Of a stretch of DNA of 64,000 bases, positions 57,064 to 64,000 are shown in pieces. Where the stretch lies: assembly GCA_022648325.1 (NCBI GenBank), contig JALCMG010000005.1, positions 62,001 to 126,000 on the forward strand, in the 5' to 3' direction. Numbering within the stretch: position 1 is the stretch's first letter; the number at the start of each line of letters is the position of its first letter. The stretch comes from Olsenella sp. (GTDB lineage: Bacteria > Actinomycetota > Coriobacteriia > Coriobacteriales > Atopobiaceae). The notes below the pieces were generated by a model that was given only the letters and a program-made list of their open reading frames with translations, did no database searches and was not told the origin of the DNA. The position numbers and the translations under genes were made by a program.

Positions 57064-57643
57064 GCGCTCCCGCCTCGCGCTTCTCGTAGTGGACGGCTAC
57101 AACGTGGTGCATGGGACACCGCGCTACGCGGCGCTCATCGACGAGCATGCCGGAGCCGGCGCCCTTGCCGACGTGGCCCACCTCTCGCGCGACCCCTACG
57201 GCCACGACCCCTTTGACCGCGCCCGCGAGGCTCTCGTCGCCGACGTTGCCGCCTACGCCCAGGGAAGCTACGAGCCCGTTGTGGTATTTGACGCGGCGGG
57301 CAATCTTTCAAGCGAGCGGCCAAATTGGAGCACGGCGGGCGTACGCGTGGTCTTCTCGCGTACGGGCGAGTCTGCCGATACGGTCATAGAGCGCCTGGTA
57401 ACAGAGGCGCGTCATGCCGAGAGGGACGTGCTGCTCGTAACCTCGGACAACACCATCCGCTATACGGTTGGCGGAATTCCCGTGACTACGGTCTCGAGCG
57501 CCCTGCTGGCGCAGAACATGAGCCTCGTGAACCAGGGGGTCGAGGAGGCGCGCGAGCGCGGGTCGCATACGCACCTAAGTTTGGAGGACAGGCTCGACGC
57601 CGAGACTCGAGCCAAGCTAGACAGGCTTCGCGGACGTAGGTAG
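57056..57643 (+). CDS. NYN-domain ribonuclease, YacP/Rae1 family
   Basis: 195 residues from ATG 57056. NYN (PIN-like) fold with acidic residues in ALLVVDGYNVVHG, VVVFDAAGNLSSERPN, ESADTVIERLVTEARHAERD and LLVTSDNTIRYTVGG. Family relatives (Bacillus Rae1) cleave mRNA on the ribosome. It overlaps rlmB by 8 bases, as the yacP gene follows rlmB in Bacillus. The usual sigH/rpoE-type gene that follows in Bacillus is not here; tRNA genes follow instead. Confidence 0.88.
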   Translation: MPRRSRLALLVVDGYNVVHGTPRYAALIDEHAGAGALADVAHLSRDPYGHDPFDRAREALVADVAAYAQGSYEPVVVFDAAGNLSSERPNWSTAGVRVVFSRTGESADTVIERLVTEARHAERDVLLVTSDNTIRYTVGGIPVTTVSSALLAQNMSLVNQGVEEARERGSHTHLSLEDRLDAETRAKLDRLRGRR

Positions 57644-57703
57644 GAAGTCGCCATTGGCTCCCCGCGTGCCAGATCCTCCCAAACACGCTATCATATCTTC
57701 ACT

Positions 57704-57778
57704 GCCGGTATGGCTCAATGGCAGAGCAACGGTTTTGTAAACCGTGGGTTGTGGGTTCGACTCCCTCTACCGGCTCCA
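57704..57778 (+). tRNA. tRNA-Thr (anticodon TGT)
   Basis: Acceptor GCCGGTA pairs with TACCGGC. Loop TTTGTAA gives TGT, T loop is GTTCGACTC, and CCA is encoded at 57776-57778. Confidence 0.95.
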
Positions 57779-57790
57779 GGAACCTTCCGA

Positions 57791-57824
57791 CCGGAGGCAT
57801 GCGCCTCCGGCCGAATCTTTTTTG
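57791..57824 (+). terminator. Terminator after tRNA-Thr(TGT)
   Basis: CCGGAGGC/GCCTCCGG (57791-57798, 57803-57810) with an ATGC loop, followed by CCGAATC and a T6 run. Confidence 0.85.
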
Positions 57825-57970
57825 TAAGCGGAATGCCCGCTATCCCGCAAATGGTGCCAAATAGATAAAAAGCATTCCGGGACTCATACAAATACCCCTC
57901 GATCTAGCTGCGGGTTCCCTTGAATTGTGCGATATTCGTGGGATAGATACGCCCGGTACCGAGGTACGCG

Positions 57971-57999
57971 TTGACAGGATTTTTTCCTCGTCGTATTAT
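57971..57999 (+). promoter_or_regulatory. Strong promoter of the tRNA-Tyr-Thr-Met-tuf operon
   Basis: -35 TTGACA (57971-57976), 17-base spacer, -10 TATTAT (57994-57999), 48 bases before tRNA-Tyr. Near-consensus, fitting a stable-RNA and tuf promoter. Confidence 0.88.
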
Positions 58000-58047
58000 T
58001 CACTCCGCTGCAGGGGGTTCGCCCCGTGCGGCGCTTGAAAACGGAAT

Positions 58048-58131
58048 GGGGATGTGGCACAGCGGCAACTGCGGCGGACTGTAAATCCGCTCCCTCTGGG
58101 TTCCTTGGTTCGAGTCCAAGCATCCCCACCA
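58048..58131 (+). tRNA. tRNA-Tyr (anticodon GTA)
   Basis: Acceptor GGGGATG pairs with CATCCCC. Loop CTGTAAA gives GTA, with the long class II variable arm expected of bacterial tRNA-Tyr. CCA is at 58129-58131. Confidence 0.96.
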
Positions 58132-58132
58132 T

Positions 58133-58208
58133 GCCCGTGTAGCTCAGTCGGTAGAGCACTTCGTTGGTAACGAAGAGGTCACCGGTTCGAATCCGGTCGC
58201 GGGCTCCA
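58133..58208 (+). tRNA. tRNA-Thr (anticodon GGT)
   Basis: Begins one base after tRNA-Tyr. Acceptor GCCCGTG/CGCGGGC, stem CTTCG/CGAAG with loop TTGGTAA gives GGT. CCA is at 58206-58208. Confidence 0.96.
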
Positions 58209-58230
58209 TTTTTCAGGCGTACGGCTCCAT

Positions 58231-58307
58231 GCCGGTGTAGCTCAGCTGGTTAGAGCACGCGGCTCATACCCGCGATGTCACTGGTTCGAATCCAGTCACC
58301 GGTACCA
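58231..58307 (+). tRNA. tRNA-Met (anticodon CAT, elongator-like)
   Basis: Acceptor GCCGGTG/CACCGGT (G-T first pair), stem CGCGG/CCGCG with loop CTCATAC gives CAT. It lacks the three G-C initiator anticodon-stem pattern and mismatched 1-72 of initiator tRNA. A tRNA-Ile(CAT) modified by TilS cannot be excluded by eye. CCA is at 58305-58307. Confidence 0.88.
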
Positions 58308-58316
58308 GGCTTTTCT

Positions 58317-58334
58317 GCGGCGCTTCGGCGCCGC
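58317..58334 (+). other. Hairpin between tRNA-Met and tuf
   Basis: GCGGCGC/GCGCCGC with a TTCG tetraloop, preceded by TTTTCT and not followed by a T-run. It is more likely an RNA-processing or stability hairpin than a terminator, so tuf can be read from the tRNA promoter. Confidence 0.55.
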
Positions 58335-58404
58335 TGAGCATAAATAGGCGTATTTCTGTACCATGGAATGGCCGGAGAGGTTCGTTCCAAAAGGAGGATT
58401 GGCA

Positions 58405-59610
58405 ATGGCCAAGGAGAAGTTCGATCGTTCTAAGCCGCACGTAAACATCGGTACCATTGGTCACGTCGACCACGGCAAGACCACGCTGACCGCGGCCATC
58501 ACCAAGGTTCTCTCTGAGACCCCGGGCTGCAAGGCGACGTTCGTCCCCTTCGAGGACATCGACAAGGCTCCCGAGGAGCGTCAGCGCGGCATCACCATCT
58601 CCGTCGCCCATGAGGAGTATGAGACCTGGGAGCGCCACTACGCTCACGTCGACTGCCCCGGCCACGCCGACTACGTCAAGAACATGATTTCCGGCGCTGC
58701 TCAGATGGATGGTGCCATCCTCGTCATCGCTGCCACCGACGGCCCGATGGCCCAGACGCGCGAGCACATCCTGCTTGCCCGTCAGGTTGGCGTTAAGTAC
58801 ATCATCGTCTTCCTGAACAAGTGCGACATGGTCGACGACGAGGAACTCATCGACCTGGTCGAGATGGAGACCCGCGACCTGCTCTCCGAGTACGGCTTCG
58901 ACGGCGATAACACCCCGATCATCCGCGGCTCCGCCCTCGGCGCCCTCAACGGCGAGCAGAAGTGGGTTGACTCCATCATCGAGCTCATGCACACCGTTGA
59001 CTCCTACATCCCCACGCCTGCTCGTGACAACGAGAAGCCGTTCCTGATGGCCGTCGAGGATGTTATGACCATCTCCGGCCGTGGTACCGTTGCTACCGGC
59101 CGCGTCGAGCGCGGTGAGCTCAAGCTCAACGAGCCCGTCGAGATCGTTGGCATCAAGCCCACGCAGACCTCCGTCGCCACCGGCATCGAGATGTTCCGCA
59201 AGACGCTGGACTTCTGCGAGGCTGGCGACAACGTGGGCATCCTGCTCCGCGGCATCAAGCGCGAGGACATCGAGCGCGGCCAGGTTCTCTGCAAGCCCGG
59301 CTCGGTTACCCCCCACACCAAGTTCACCGGCGAGATCTACGTTCTCACCAAGGAGGAGGGCGGCCGTCACACCCCGTTCTTCTCCGGCTATCGTCCCCAG
59401 TTCTACTTCCGCACCACTGACGTGACTGGCGACATCACCGAGCTCACCGACAAGGACGGCAACAAGGTCGAGATGGCCATGCCGGGTGACCATGTCACCA
59501 TCTCCTGCGAGCTCATTCACCCCATCGCCATGGAGGAGGGCCTGCGCTTCGCTATCCGCGAGGGTGGCCACACCGTCGGCGACGGCCGTGTTGCTACCAT
59601 CATTGAGTAG
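58405..59610 (+). CDS. tuf: Elongation factor Tu
   Basis: 401 residues from ATG 58405, AAGGAGG upstream. GTP-binding motifs: G1 [16 protein letters not shown]2 region [14 protein letters not shown]3 [13 protein letters not shown]4 NKCDMVDD, G5 SALG. Beta-barrel domains 2 and 3 are complete, ending GRVATIIE. It delivers aminoacyl-tRNA to the ribosome. It is cotranscribed with three tRNA genes rather than with rpsL-rpsG-fusA, and lies just upstream of rpmG-secE-nusG. Confidence 0.98.
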   Translation: MAKEKFDRSKPHVNIGTIGHVDHGKTTLTAAITKVLSETPGCKATFVPFEDIDKAPEERQRGITISVAHEEYETWERHYAHVDCPGHADYVKNMISGAAQMDGAILVIAATDGPMAQTREHILLARQVGVKYIIVFLNKCDMVDDEELIDLVEMETRDLLSEYGFDGDNTPIIRGSALGALNGEQKWVDSIIELMHTVDSYIPTPARDNEKPFLMAVEDVMTISGRGTVATGRVERGELKLNEPVEIVGIKPTQTSVATGIEMFRKTLDFCEAGDNVGILLRGIKREDIERGQVLCKPGSVTPHTKFTGEIYVLTKEEGGRHTPFFSGYRPQFYFRTTDVTGDITELTDKDGNKVEMAMPGDHVTISCELIHPIAMEEGLRFAIREGGHTVGDGRVATIIE

Positions 59611-59632
59611 CTTCACCCCGAAGTGACCTCGA

Positions 59633-59665
59633 GGCCCGGCATCCGCAAGGGTGTCGGGCCCTTCT
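59633..59665 (+). terminator. Terminator of tuf
   Basis: GGCCCGGCATCC/GGGTGTCGGGCC (59633-59644, 59649-59660), 12 bp with two G-U pairs, GCAA tetraloop, then CTTCT. Confidence 0.85.
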
Positions 59666-59773
59666 GTTGAGGATAGGGCCGTGTCTTGTGCGGCGTTTGT
59701 CCCTCTCGTCATCCGGAACCACTGATCAACTGCGTGGATGTTATGTGAGCAAAGCGCCAAAGTCGCCATCTGG

Positions 59774-59803
59774 TTGACAGGATTCGTAAGTTGATGGTAT
59801 CAT
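59774..59803 (+). promoter_or_regulatory. Promoter of rpmG-tRNA-Trp-secE-nusG
   Basis: -35 TTGACA (59774-59779), 18-base spacer, -10 TATCAT (59798-59803) with a TGG extension, 60 bases before rpmG. Confidence 0.85.
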
Positions 59804-59862
59804 TCTCCACCGCGCCATCTTCGAGGATGGCCTCGAAGTGACATGGTGTCTCAGGAGGATTC

Positions 59863-60012
59863 ATGCGTACACTTGTTACACTTGCATGCACCGAGTGCAA
59901 GCGCCGCAACTACACCACAACCAAGAACAAGGCGAACACGCCTGATCGCCTTGAGATGAAGAAGTATTGTCCGTGGTGCCGTAAGCACACGCTTCACCGC
60001 GAGACCCGCTAA
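59863..60012 (+). CDS. rpmG: 50S ribosomal protein L33
   Basis: 49 residues, CAGGAGGATT site. Sequence starts [20 protein letters not shown] and ends with [14 protein letters not shown]. Both zinc-binding CxxC pairs (CTEC and CPWC) are present, the zinc-containing C+ form. It is part of the 50S subunit near the E site. Position before tRNA-Trp and secE is conserved in many Gram-positive bacteria. Confidence 0.95.
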   Translation: MRTLVTLACTECKRRNYTTTKNKANTPDRLEMKKYCPWCRKHTLHRETR

Positions 60013-60029
60013 ACTAGGTGGGTCCACAC

Positions 60030-60105
60030 ACGCCAGTAGTTCAATTGGTAGAGCATCGGTCTCCAAAACCGAGTGTTGAGGGTTCGAGTCCTTCCTGGCG
60101 TGCCA
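60030..60105 (+). tRNA. tRNA-Trp (anticodon CCA)
   Basis: Acceptor ACGCCAG/CTGGCGT, stem TCGGT/ACCGA with loop CTCCAAA gives CCA. T loop is GTTCGAGTC, discriminator G, and terminal CCA at 60103-60105. It sits between rpmG and secE. Confidence 0.96.
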
Positions 60106-60114
60106 GAATTTCCC

Positions 60115-60145
60115 ACCGGCTTTCCCTTCGGGGTTAGCCGGTTTC
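60115..60145 (+). terminator. Weak hairpin between tRNA-Trp and secE
   Basis: ACCGGCT/AGCCGGT (60115-60121, 60136-60142) followed by TTCC. It is probably a partial terminator or processing signal within the operon. Confidence 0.55.
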
Positions 60146-60178
60146 CATGTAAGGCCAGTCTTTTTAGGAGTTGCGAGG

Positions 60179-60577
60179 ATGGCGAACAAGGACAGGAACA
60201 AGAGGAGCGCCCGCAAGGCACGTGCCCAGAAGCGCGCCGAGCGCGAGGCCGCCCAGGCTGCCTCTGCTGCCTCCCCCAACCCCCAGAAGGCCCAGGGCGC
60301 GTCCAAGCAGCAGTCCAATGCTGTTGCTAAGGCGCCCGAGAAGCAGGGCAAGCCTGCAAAGGCGAGCAACAAGAAGCCGGGGCTTGGGAAGCGTATCGGC
60401 AACTACTTTGCCGCCGTGCGCACCGAGATGAAACGCGTGGTTTGGCCATCGCGAGATGAGCTTCGCAACTACTCAGTTGCCGTTATTGTCTCGCTCCTCG
60501 TCTTTGGCATTGCACTCTGGCTTGTCGACACCGGCATTGTGGCCTTGCTCGTTGGCTACACGAGTTTGGGGGCATAG
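60179..60577 (+). CDS. secE: Preprotein translocase subunit SecE
   Basis: 132 residues, TAGGAGTTGCGAGG upstream. The first 65 residues are a Lys/Ala-rich basic extension, then the conserved amphipathic helix YFAAVRTEMKRVVWPSRDEL and a single membrane helix SVAVIVSLLVFGIALWLVD. SecE clamps SecY in the translocon. It is longer than minimal SecE (about 60 residues) because of the basic extension, common in actinobacteria. nusG starts 3 bases after the stop. Confidence 0.94.
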   Translation: MANKDRNKRSARKARAQKRAEREAAQAASAASPNPQKAQGASKQQSNAVAKAPEKQGKPAKASNKKPGLGKRIGNYFAAVRTEMKRVVWPSRDELRNYSVAVIVSLLVFGIALWLVDTGIVALLVGYTSLGA

Positions 60578-60580
60578 GCC

Positions 60581-61132
60581 ATGGCAAAGCGCTGGTACGT
60601 TATTCACACGTACTCCGGGTACGAGAACAAGGTTAAAACCGATCTCGAACACCGTATCGAGACCTATGGCATTGGCGACAAGGTCGTGGACATCCAGATC
60701 CCAACCGAGGAAGTCACCGAGGTCAAGGACGGCGGCAAGCGCGAGACCAAGGAGGCCAAGGTCTTCCCTGGCTATGTTCTCGTTCGCATGGAGGTCGATG
60801 ACAACACTTGGGCTGTTGTGCGCAACACACCCGGCGTTACCGGTTTTGTCGGCCTCGACGGCAAGCCCACGCCGCTTCGTCGCGACGAGTTCGACAAGAT
60901 CATGAGGCGCGGCGGCGTCCGTACGAGCGCGGCTGCCCCCGCACCCAAGCGCACGTCGACCAACATCGAGCCCGGCATGTCAGTGCGCGTCCTCTCCGGA
61001 CCGCTGGCCGACTTTGACGGTCAGGTCTCGGAGGTTAACGCCGAGGCGGGCAAGGTCAAGGTCATGCTTATGATTTTTGGTCGCGAAACGCCTGTCGAGC
61101 TCACGCTCGACCAGATCTCGGTTATCAGTTAG
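60581..61132 (+). CDS. nusG: Transcription termination/antitermination protein NusG
   Basis: 183 residues, GGGGGCATAGG upstream. NGN domain: MAKRWYVIHTYSGYENKVKT, KEAKVFPGYVLVRMEVDDNT, VRNTPGVTGFVG. The KOW domain is near the C-terminus (GMSVRVLSGPLADFDGQVSE). A short Ala/Pro linker joins them. It binds RNA polymerase and links it to Rho or the ribosome. Typical length. Confidence 0.96.
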   Translation: MAKRWYVIHTYSGYENKVKTDLEHRIETYGIGDKVVDIQIPTEEVTEVKDGGKRETKEAKVFPGYVLVRMEVDDNTWAVVRNTPGVTGFVGLDGKPTPLRRDEFDKIMRRGGVRTSAAAPAPKRTSTNIEPGMSVRVLSGPLADFDGQVSEVNAEAGKVKVMLMIFGRETPVELTLDQISVIS

Positions 61133-61223
61133 AAACTTCTGGCAGGTCCCGTATCGGTGAGGATGGCTTCTCGGGCGCCTGCGTGAAGATAGAAAGCAAC
61201 TGCGCTCTCCAGGAGGATTTACC

Positions 61224-61655
61224 ATGGCCAAGAAGAAGGTCACCCACTTCATTAAGCTCCAGATTCCGGCTGGCGCCGCTAACCCCGCGCCTCCCGTTGG
61301 TCCTGCCCTTGGTGCTGCCCAGGTCAACATCATGCAGTTCTGCCAGGCCTTCAACGCCGCAACCAAGGATAAGGCCGGCGACATCATCCCCGTCGAGATC
61401 ACCGTCTACGAGGATCGTTCCTTCGACTTCGTGACCAAGACCCCGCCTGCGGCCCACCTCATCAAGAAGGAGCTTGGCCTCAAGAGCGGCTCTGGCGTTC
61501 CTCAGCGCGACAAGGTTGGCCAGCTCACCCAGGAGCAGCTCACCAGGATCGCCGAGATCAAGATGCCGGATCTCAACGCTAACGACATCGAGGCTGCCAA
61601 GAAGATCGTTGCTGGCACCGCTCGCTCGATGGGCGTCACCATCGCCGAGAACTAG
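61224..61655 (+). CDS. rplK: 50S ribosomal protein L11
   Basis: 143 residues, CAGGAGGATTT upstream. Family core: [20 protein letters not shown] (the Pro-rich linker contacting thiostrepton site), [13 protein letters not shown] [15 protein letters not shown], and the C-terminal RNA-binding domain with [13 protein letters not shown] and [10 protein letters not shown]. It forms the GTPase-associated stalk base with 23S rRNA. Confidence 0.97.
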   Translation: MAKKKVTHFIKLQIPAGAANPAPPVGPALGAAQVNIMQFCQAFNAATKDKAGDIIPVEITVYEDRSFDFVTKTPPAAHLIKKELGLKSGSGVPQRDKVGQLTQEQLTRIAEIKMPDLNANDIEAAKKIVAGTARSMGVTIAEN

Positions 61656-61762
61656 CCATTCCCCAGGCACCACGCGTCCCCTGAGGGGCGCCTCTCAATA
61701 ACAGGCGCTTTGGCGCCGTCTATGTGGGAGGGCGCAAGCCCGATGACCACAGGAGGTATCGC

Positions 61763-62470
61763 ATGCCCAAGCATGGAAAGAATTACAATGCTGCTGCCGC
61801 CAAGGTTGAGGCTGGCAAGGTCTACTCTCCCAAGGAGGCCATGACGCTCGCCAAGGAGCTCTCCTCTGCGAAGTTTGACGAGACCGTCGAGGTCGCCGTT
61901 CGTCTGGGTGTCGACACCCGCAAGGCCGACCAGAACATCCGTGGCTCCATCTCTCTACCCAACGGCACCGGCAAGACCGTCCGCGTTGCCGTCTTTGCCG
62001 AGGGTGCCAAGGCAGCTGAGGCCGAGGCTGCCGGCGCCGACATCGTTGGCTCTGACGACCTCATCGAGGAGGTCCAGAAGGGCAACATCAACTTTGACGC
62101 CGTCATCGCCACGCCCAACCTCATGGGCAAGGTCGGTCGCCTCGGTCGTATCCTTGGCCCCCGTGGCCTCATGCCCAACCCCAAGCTGGGTACCGTGACC
62201 ATGGACGTCGAGAAGATGGTCGAGGAGCTCAAGGCCGGTCGTGTTGAGTACCGCGCCGACCGCTATGGCATCTGCCACGTCCCCATGGGCAAGGCGTCCT
62301 TCGACGTCAAGGCTCTCGTGGAGAACTACGCCGCTCTCATCACCGAGCTGCTGCGCGTCAAGCCCTCGAGCGCCAAGGGCAAGTACGTCAAGTCCATCGT
62401 GATCTCCACCACCATGGGCCCTGGCATCAAGGTCGACACCACCAAGACCCGTGACTTCATGGAGGACTAG
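61763..62470 (+). CDS. rplA: 50S ribosomal protein L1
   Basis: 235 residues from ATG 61763, CAGGAGGT upstream. L1 signatures: [60 protein letters not shown], and [21 protein letters not shown]1 forms the mobile stalk and usually represses translation of its own operon. The 107-base gap after rplK has no clear terminator, so rplKA are cotranscribed. Confidence 0.97.
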   Translation: MPKHGKNYNAAAAKVEAGKVYSPKEAMTLAKELSSAKFDETVEVAVRLGVDTRKADQNIRGSISLPNGTGKTVRVAVFAEGAKAAEAEAAGADIVGSDDLIEEVQKGNINFDAVIATPNLMGKVGRLGRILGPRGLMPNPKLGTVTMDVEKMVEELKAGRVEYRADRYGICHVPMGKASFDVKALVENYAALITELLRVKPSSAKGKYVKSIVISTTMGPGIKVDTTKTRDFMED

Positions 62471-62499
62471 TCTCCAGCCGCTGCTTTGGTAGTTAAACC

Positions 62500-62524
62500 C
62501 CGCTCGTGAGGGCGGAGCTTTTTT
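62500..62524 (+). terminator. Terminator of rplKA
   Basis: CCGCTC/GGGCGG (one G-U) with a GTGA tetraloop (62500-62515), followed by AGC and T6. Confidence 0.8.
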
Positions 62525-62553
62525 GTGGCGAAGGCGTGGGAGACTCGTTTGCC

Positions 62554-62800
62554 TTGACGTGAACACCAGATCGGTGAGAGAATGTTCGTCGCAGGTTTTC
62601 TCCTGCATATACACGTTGCACGTCCCGCTGCCAAAGACAGCCGGTGCCATATGGCTCAAAGGGGAAACCCGCCTGCCGAGGTGGTCTCAGCATTGAATCC
62701 ATGAGGCCCCGTTTGGCTGCGCCAAGCGGGGCCCTCTCATGCGAGGGGTCCGCCGCGTCGGCGGATCGTGCCCGGAAACGCATGAGAAGGAGGTGTTCAC
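62554..62800 (+). promoter_or_regulatory. rplJL promoter and L10 leader
   Basis: -35 TTGACG (62554-62559) and -10 GAGAAT (62578-62583) at 18 bases. The leader from about 62630 carries GGTGCCATATGGCTCAAAGG then CCTGCCGAGG, resembling the L10 leader element to which L10(L12) binds. It is followed by a long stem at 62705-62733 (13 bp, GGCCCCG... with ...CGGGGCC) and a smaller TCCGCC/GGCGGA hairpin before the AAGGAGGTG site. Autoregulation by L10 is expected. Confidence 0.65.
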
Positions 62801-63319
62801 ATGCCAGCACAGTCCAACATCGACATGCTCGAGAAGGTCAAGGGTTCCATCGAGGCCTCCAAGGGTCTCTTCGTCGTCGACTACCGTGGCCTCACCGTCA
62901 AGGATGCCCAGGAGCTCCGTCGTGCCCTTCGCGAGGCCGGCGCGCACATGAAGGTCTACAAGAACAACATCGTGCGTATCGCCCTCAAGGACGCTGAGAT
63001 GCCCGATATCGACGAGATGCTCAAGGGCACCTGCGCCTACGTCTTCTACGAGAAGGATCCTGTCGAGGCCGCCAAAGTCCTCAAGCAGGAGGCCGACAAG
63101 CTCAAGAAGATGCAGATTCTGGGTGGCATCGCTGACGGCAAGGCCATCTCGTCCGAGGAGGCCCTCGCCTACGCCGAGCTCCCATCCCGCGACGAGCTGC
63201 TTGCCAAGCTCGTGTACGTCATTGGCAGCCCGCTCTCCGGCATTGCGCAGGTGTGCGCTGGTCCTGCCAGGGGCCTCGTCACCACGCTGCAGGCGGTCGC
63301 CGACAAGCAGGCCGCGTAG
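62801..63319 (+). CDS. rplJ: 50S ribosomal protein L10
   Basis: 172 residues, AAGGAGGTG site. N-terminal rRNA-binding domain with KGLFVVDYRGLTVKDAQELR and REAGAHMKVYKNNIVRIALK; C-terminal helix for L12 dimers (LPSRDELLAKLVYVIGSPLS). It anchors L7/L12 dimers on the stalk. rplL follows after 84 bases. Confidence 0.97.
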   Translation: MPAQSNIDMLEKVKGSIEASKGLFVVDYRGLTVKDAQELRRALREAGAHMKVYKNNIVRIALKDAEMPDIDEMLKGTCAYVFYEKDPVEAAKVLKQEADKLKKMQILGGIADGKAISSEEALAYAELPSRDELLAKLVYVIGSPLSGIAQVCAGPARGLVTTLQAVADKQAA

Positions 63320-63403
63320 CGTCCTGCCGCACCACAAGCTCTACCAGCACTACCAAATACATCTGAGGGTACATGAGGTGCCCCTACCAAAAGGAGAATT
63401 AGC

Positions 63404-63784
63404 ATGGCTGCTACCAAGGAAGAGATCATCGAGGCCATCAAGGAGATGCCCGCCCTCGAGCTTTCCGAGCTCGTCCACGAGCTGGAGGACGTCTTCGGCG
63501 TTTCCGCCGCCGCCCCCGTCGCCGTTGCCGCTGCCCCCGCAGCTGGCGACGCTGCTGCCGAGGAGGAGGAGAAGACCAACTTCGACGTTGAGCTGACCTC
63601 CTTCGGCTCCAACAAGATCGCTGTCATCAAGGTTGCCCGCGCCCTCACCGGCCTCGGCCTCAAGGAGGCCAAGGACAAGGTGGAGTCCGCTCCCACCGTC
63701 CTGCTCGAGGGTGCCAAGAAGGAGGACGCCGAGGACGCCAAGAAGCAGCTCGAGGAGGCCGGCGCCACCGTCACCCTGAAGTAA
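63404..63784 (+). CDS. rplL: 50S ribosomal protein L7/L12
   Basis: 126 residues, AAAAGGAG site. N-terminal dimerisation domain ([20 protein letters not shown]), an Ala/Val/Pro hinge, and the conserved C-terminal domain ([35 protein letters not shown]). It recruits translation GTPases, including the EF-Tu encoded nearby. A terminator follows. Confidence 0.97.
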   Translation: MAATKEEIIEAIKEMPALELSELVHELEDVFGVSAAAPVAVAAAPAAGDAAAEEEEKTNFDVELTSFGSNKIAVIKVARALTGLGLKEAKDKVESAPTVLLEGAKKEDAEDAKKQLEEAGATVTLK

Positions 63785-63815
63785 CTTCGAGTTTCTCAGA
63801 CGCACCGCTTGAATC

Positions 63816-63848
63816 AAGGGGTCGGGCCATCAGGTCCGACCCCTTTTC
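63816..63848 (+). terminator. Terminator of rplJL
   Basis: AAGGGGTCGG/CCGACCCCTT (63816-63825, 63836-63845) with a 10-base loop, ending in TTTTC. Confidence 0.88.
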
Positions 63849-64000
63849 GCATGCGAGAGCCTAAGTAGCAGCAAGCCCGTTGTTACCGGCTCGTTTGGGT
63901 TTCGATGTATTTGCCCTGTTGTTGCTCGGCAGCCCTAACGGCCCGGTAACAAGCCGCCATGCCCTGGCACCGAGTCCGCTCCATAGGCGCCGGTCGCTCG
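63849..64000. other. Gene-free end of window with a 10-bp inverted repeat
   Basis: TTGTTACCGG (63880-63889) and CCGGTAACAA (63943-63952) are perfect inverted repeats 53 bases apart. In related gene orders rpoB follows, so this may be its upstream region; rpoB itself is not in the window. Confidence 0.5.

Noticed and set aside
58317..58334. Terminator separating tRNA-Met from tuf
   Set aside because: The stem is not followed by a T-run, so it is listed as a processing-type hairpin instead.

Overview
The window is high-GC DNA that reads as a low-complexity-genome actinobacterium of the Coriobacteriia, most likely Atopobiaceae (Olsenella-like). This placement is my inference. It rests on G/C-rich codon use, strong AGGAGG ribosome sites, tRNA genes with encoded CCA, and a gene order mixing actinobacterial and Firmicutes-like blocks. 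No database search was possible.

Layout. 1-3466: a truncated SGNH-MazG fusion, a DivIC/FtsB-like division protein, a Ppx/GppA phosphatase and tRNA-Leu. 3788-6437: a split transketolase whose N-terminal half is fused to a GntR/UTRA regulator. 6461-9238: an orphan PTS IIB, tRNA-Glu and two tandem helical-repeat proteins. 9658-11493: cstA, behind an AT-rich region packed with TATCCAA palindromes.

11866-27535 is a large nucleoside uptake and catabolism locus. It holds an iron alcohol dehydrogenase, deoC, the glycyl radical pair yjjW/yjjI with a Crp-family regulator, an HTH-PfkB kinase, deoB and deoD, a BMP lipoprotein, an ABC ATPase, two permeases, cytidine deaminase and pyrimidine nucleoside phosphorylase. 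Imported nucleosides would be deaminated and phosphorolysed, and the pentose phosphates isomerised by DeoB. Deoxyribose-5-P would be split by DeoC to glyceraldehyde-3-P and acetaldehyde, with ADH as a plausible acetaldehyde sink; ribose-5-P could enter the transketolase route. The yjjW-yjjI pair beside deo genes matches the E. coli arrangement and its substrate is unknown to me.

27637-34429: murE, tRNA-Val, rph, rdgB, nagB, a proline peptidase, veg-ispE and tRNA-Pro(CGG). 34386-39772: a compact 5.3-kb integrative mobilizable element in tRNA-Pro, bounded by a 44-bp direct repeat. It carries a relaxase with a MobC-like N-terminus, a probable toxin-antitoxin pair, a short DprA-like protein, palindromic operators and a tyrosine integrase. 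40135-44570: MGMT-like, HAD, NUDIX, GH13 and spermidine-synthase-like genes.

44744-63784: tatA (with a zinc ribbon), greA, lysS (with an HD domain), clpC, disA, ispD, ispF, a secreted C39-like protein, cysS, rlmB, yacP, tRNAs, tuf, rpmG, tRNA-Trp, secE, nusG, rplK, rplA, rplJ, rplL. This closely follows the Bacillus subtilis lysS-to-rplL order. The most unusual items are the regulator-transketolase fusion, the LysRS-HD fusion, the TatA zinc ribbon, the glycyl-radical nucleoside locus, the minimal mobile element, and a palindrome that supplies the stop codons of two convergent genes.
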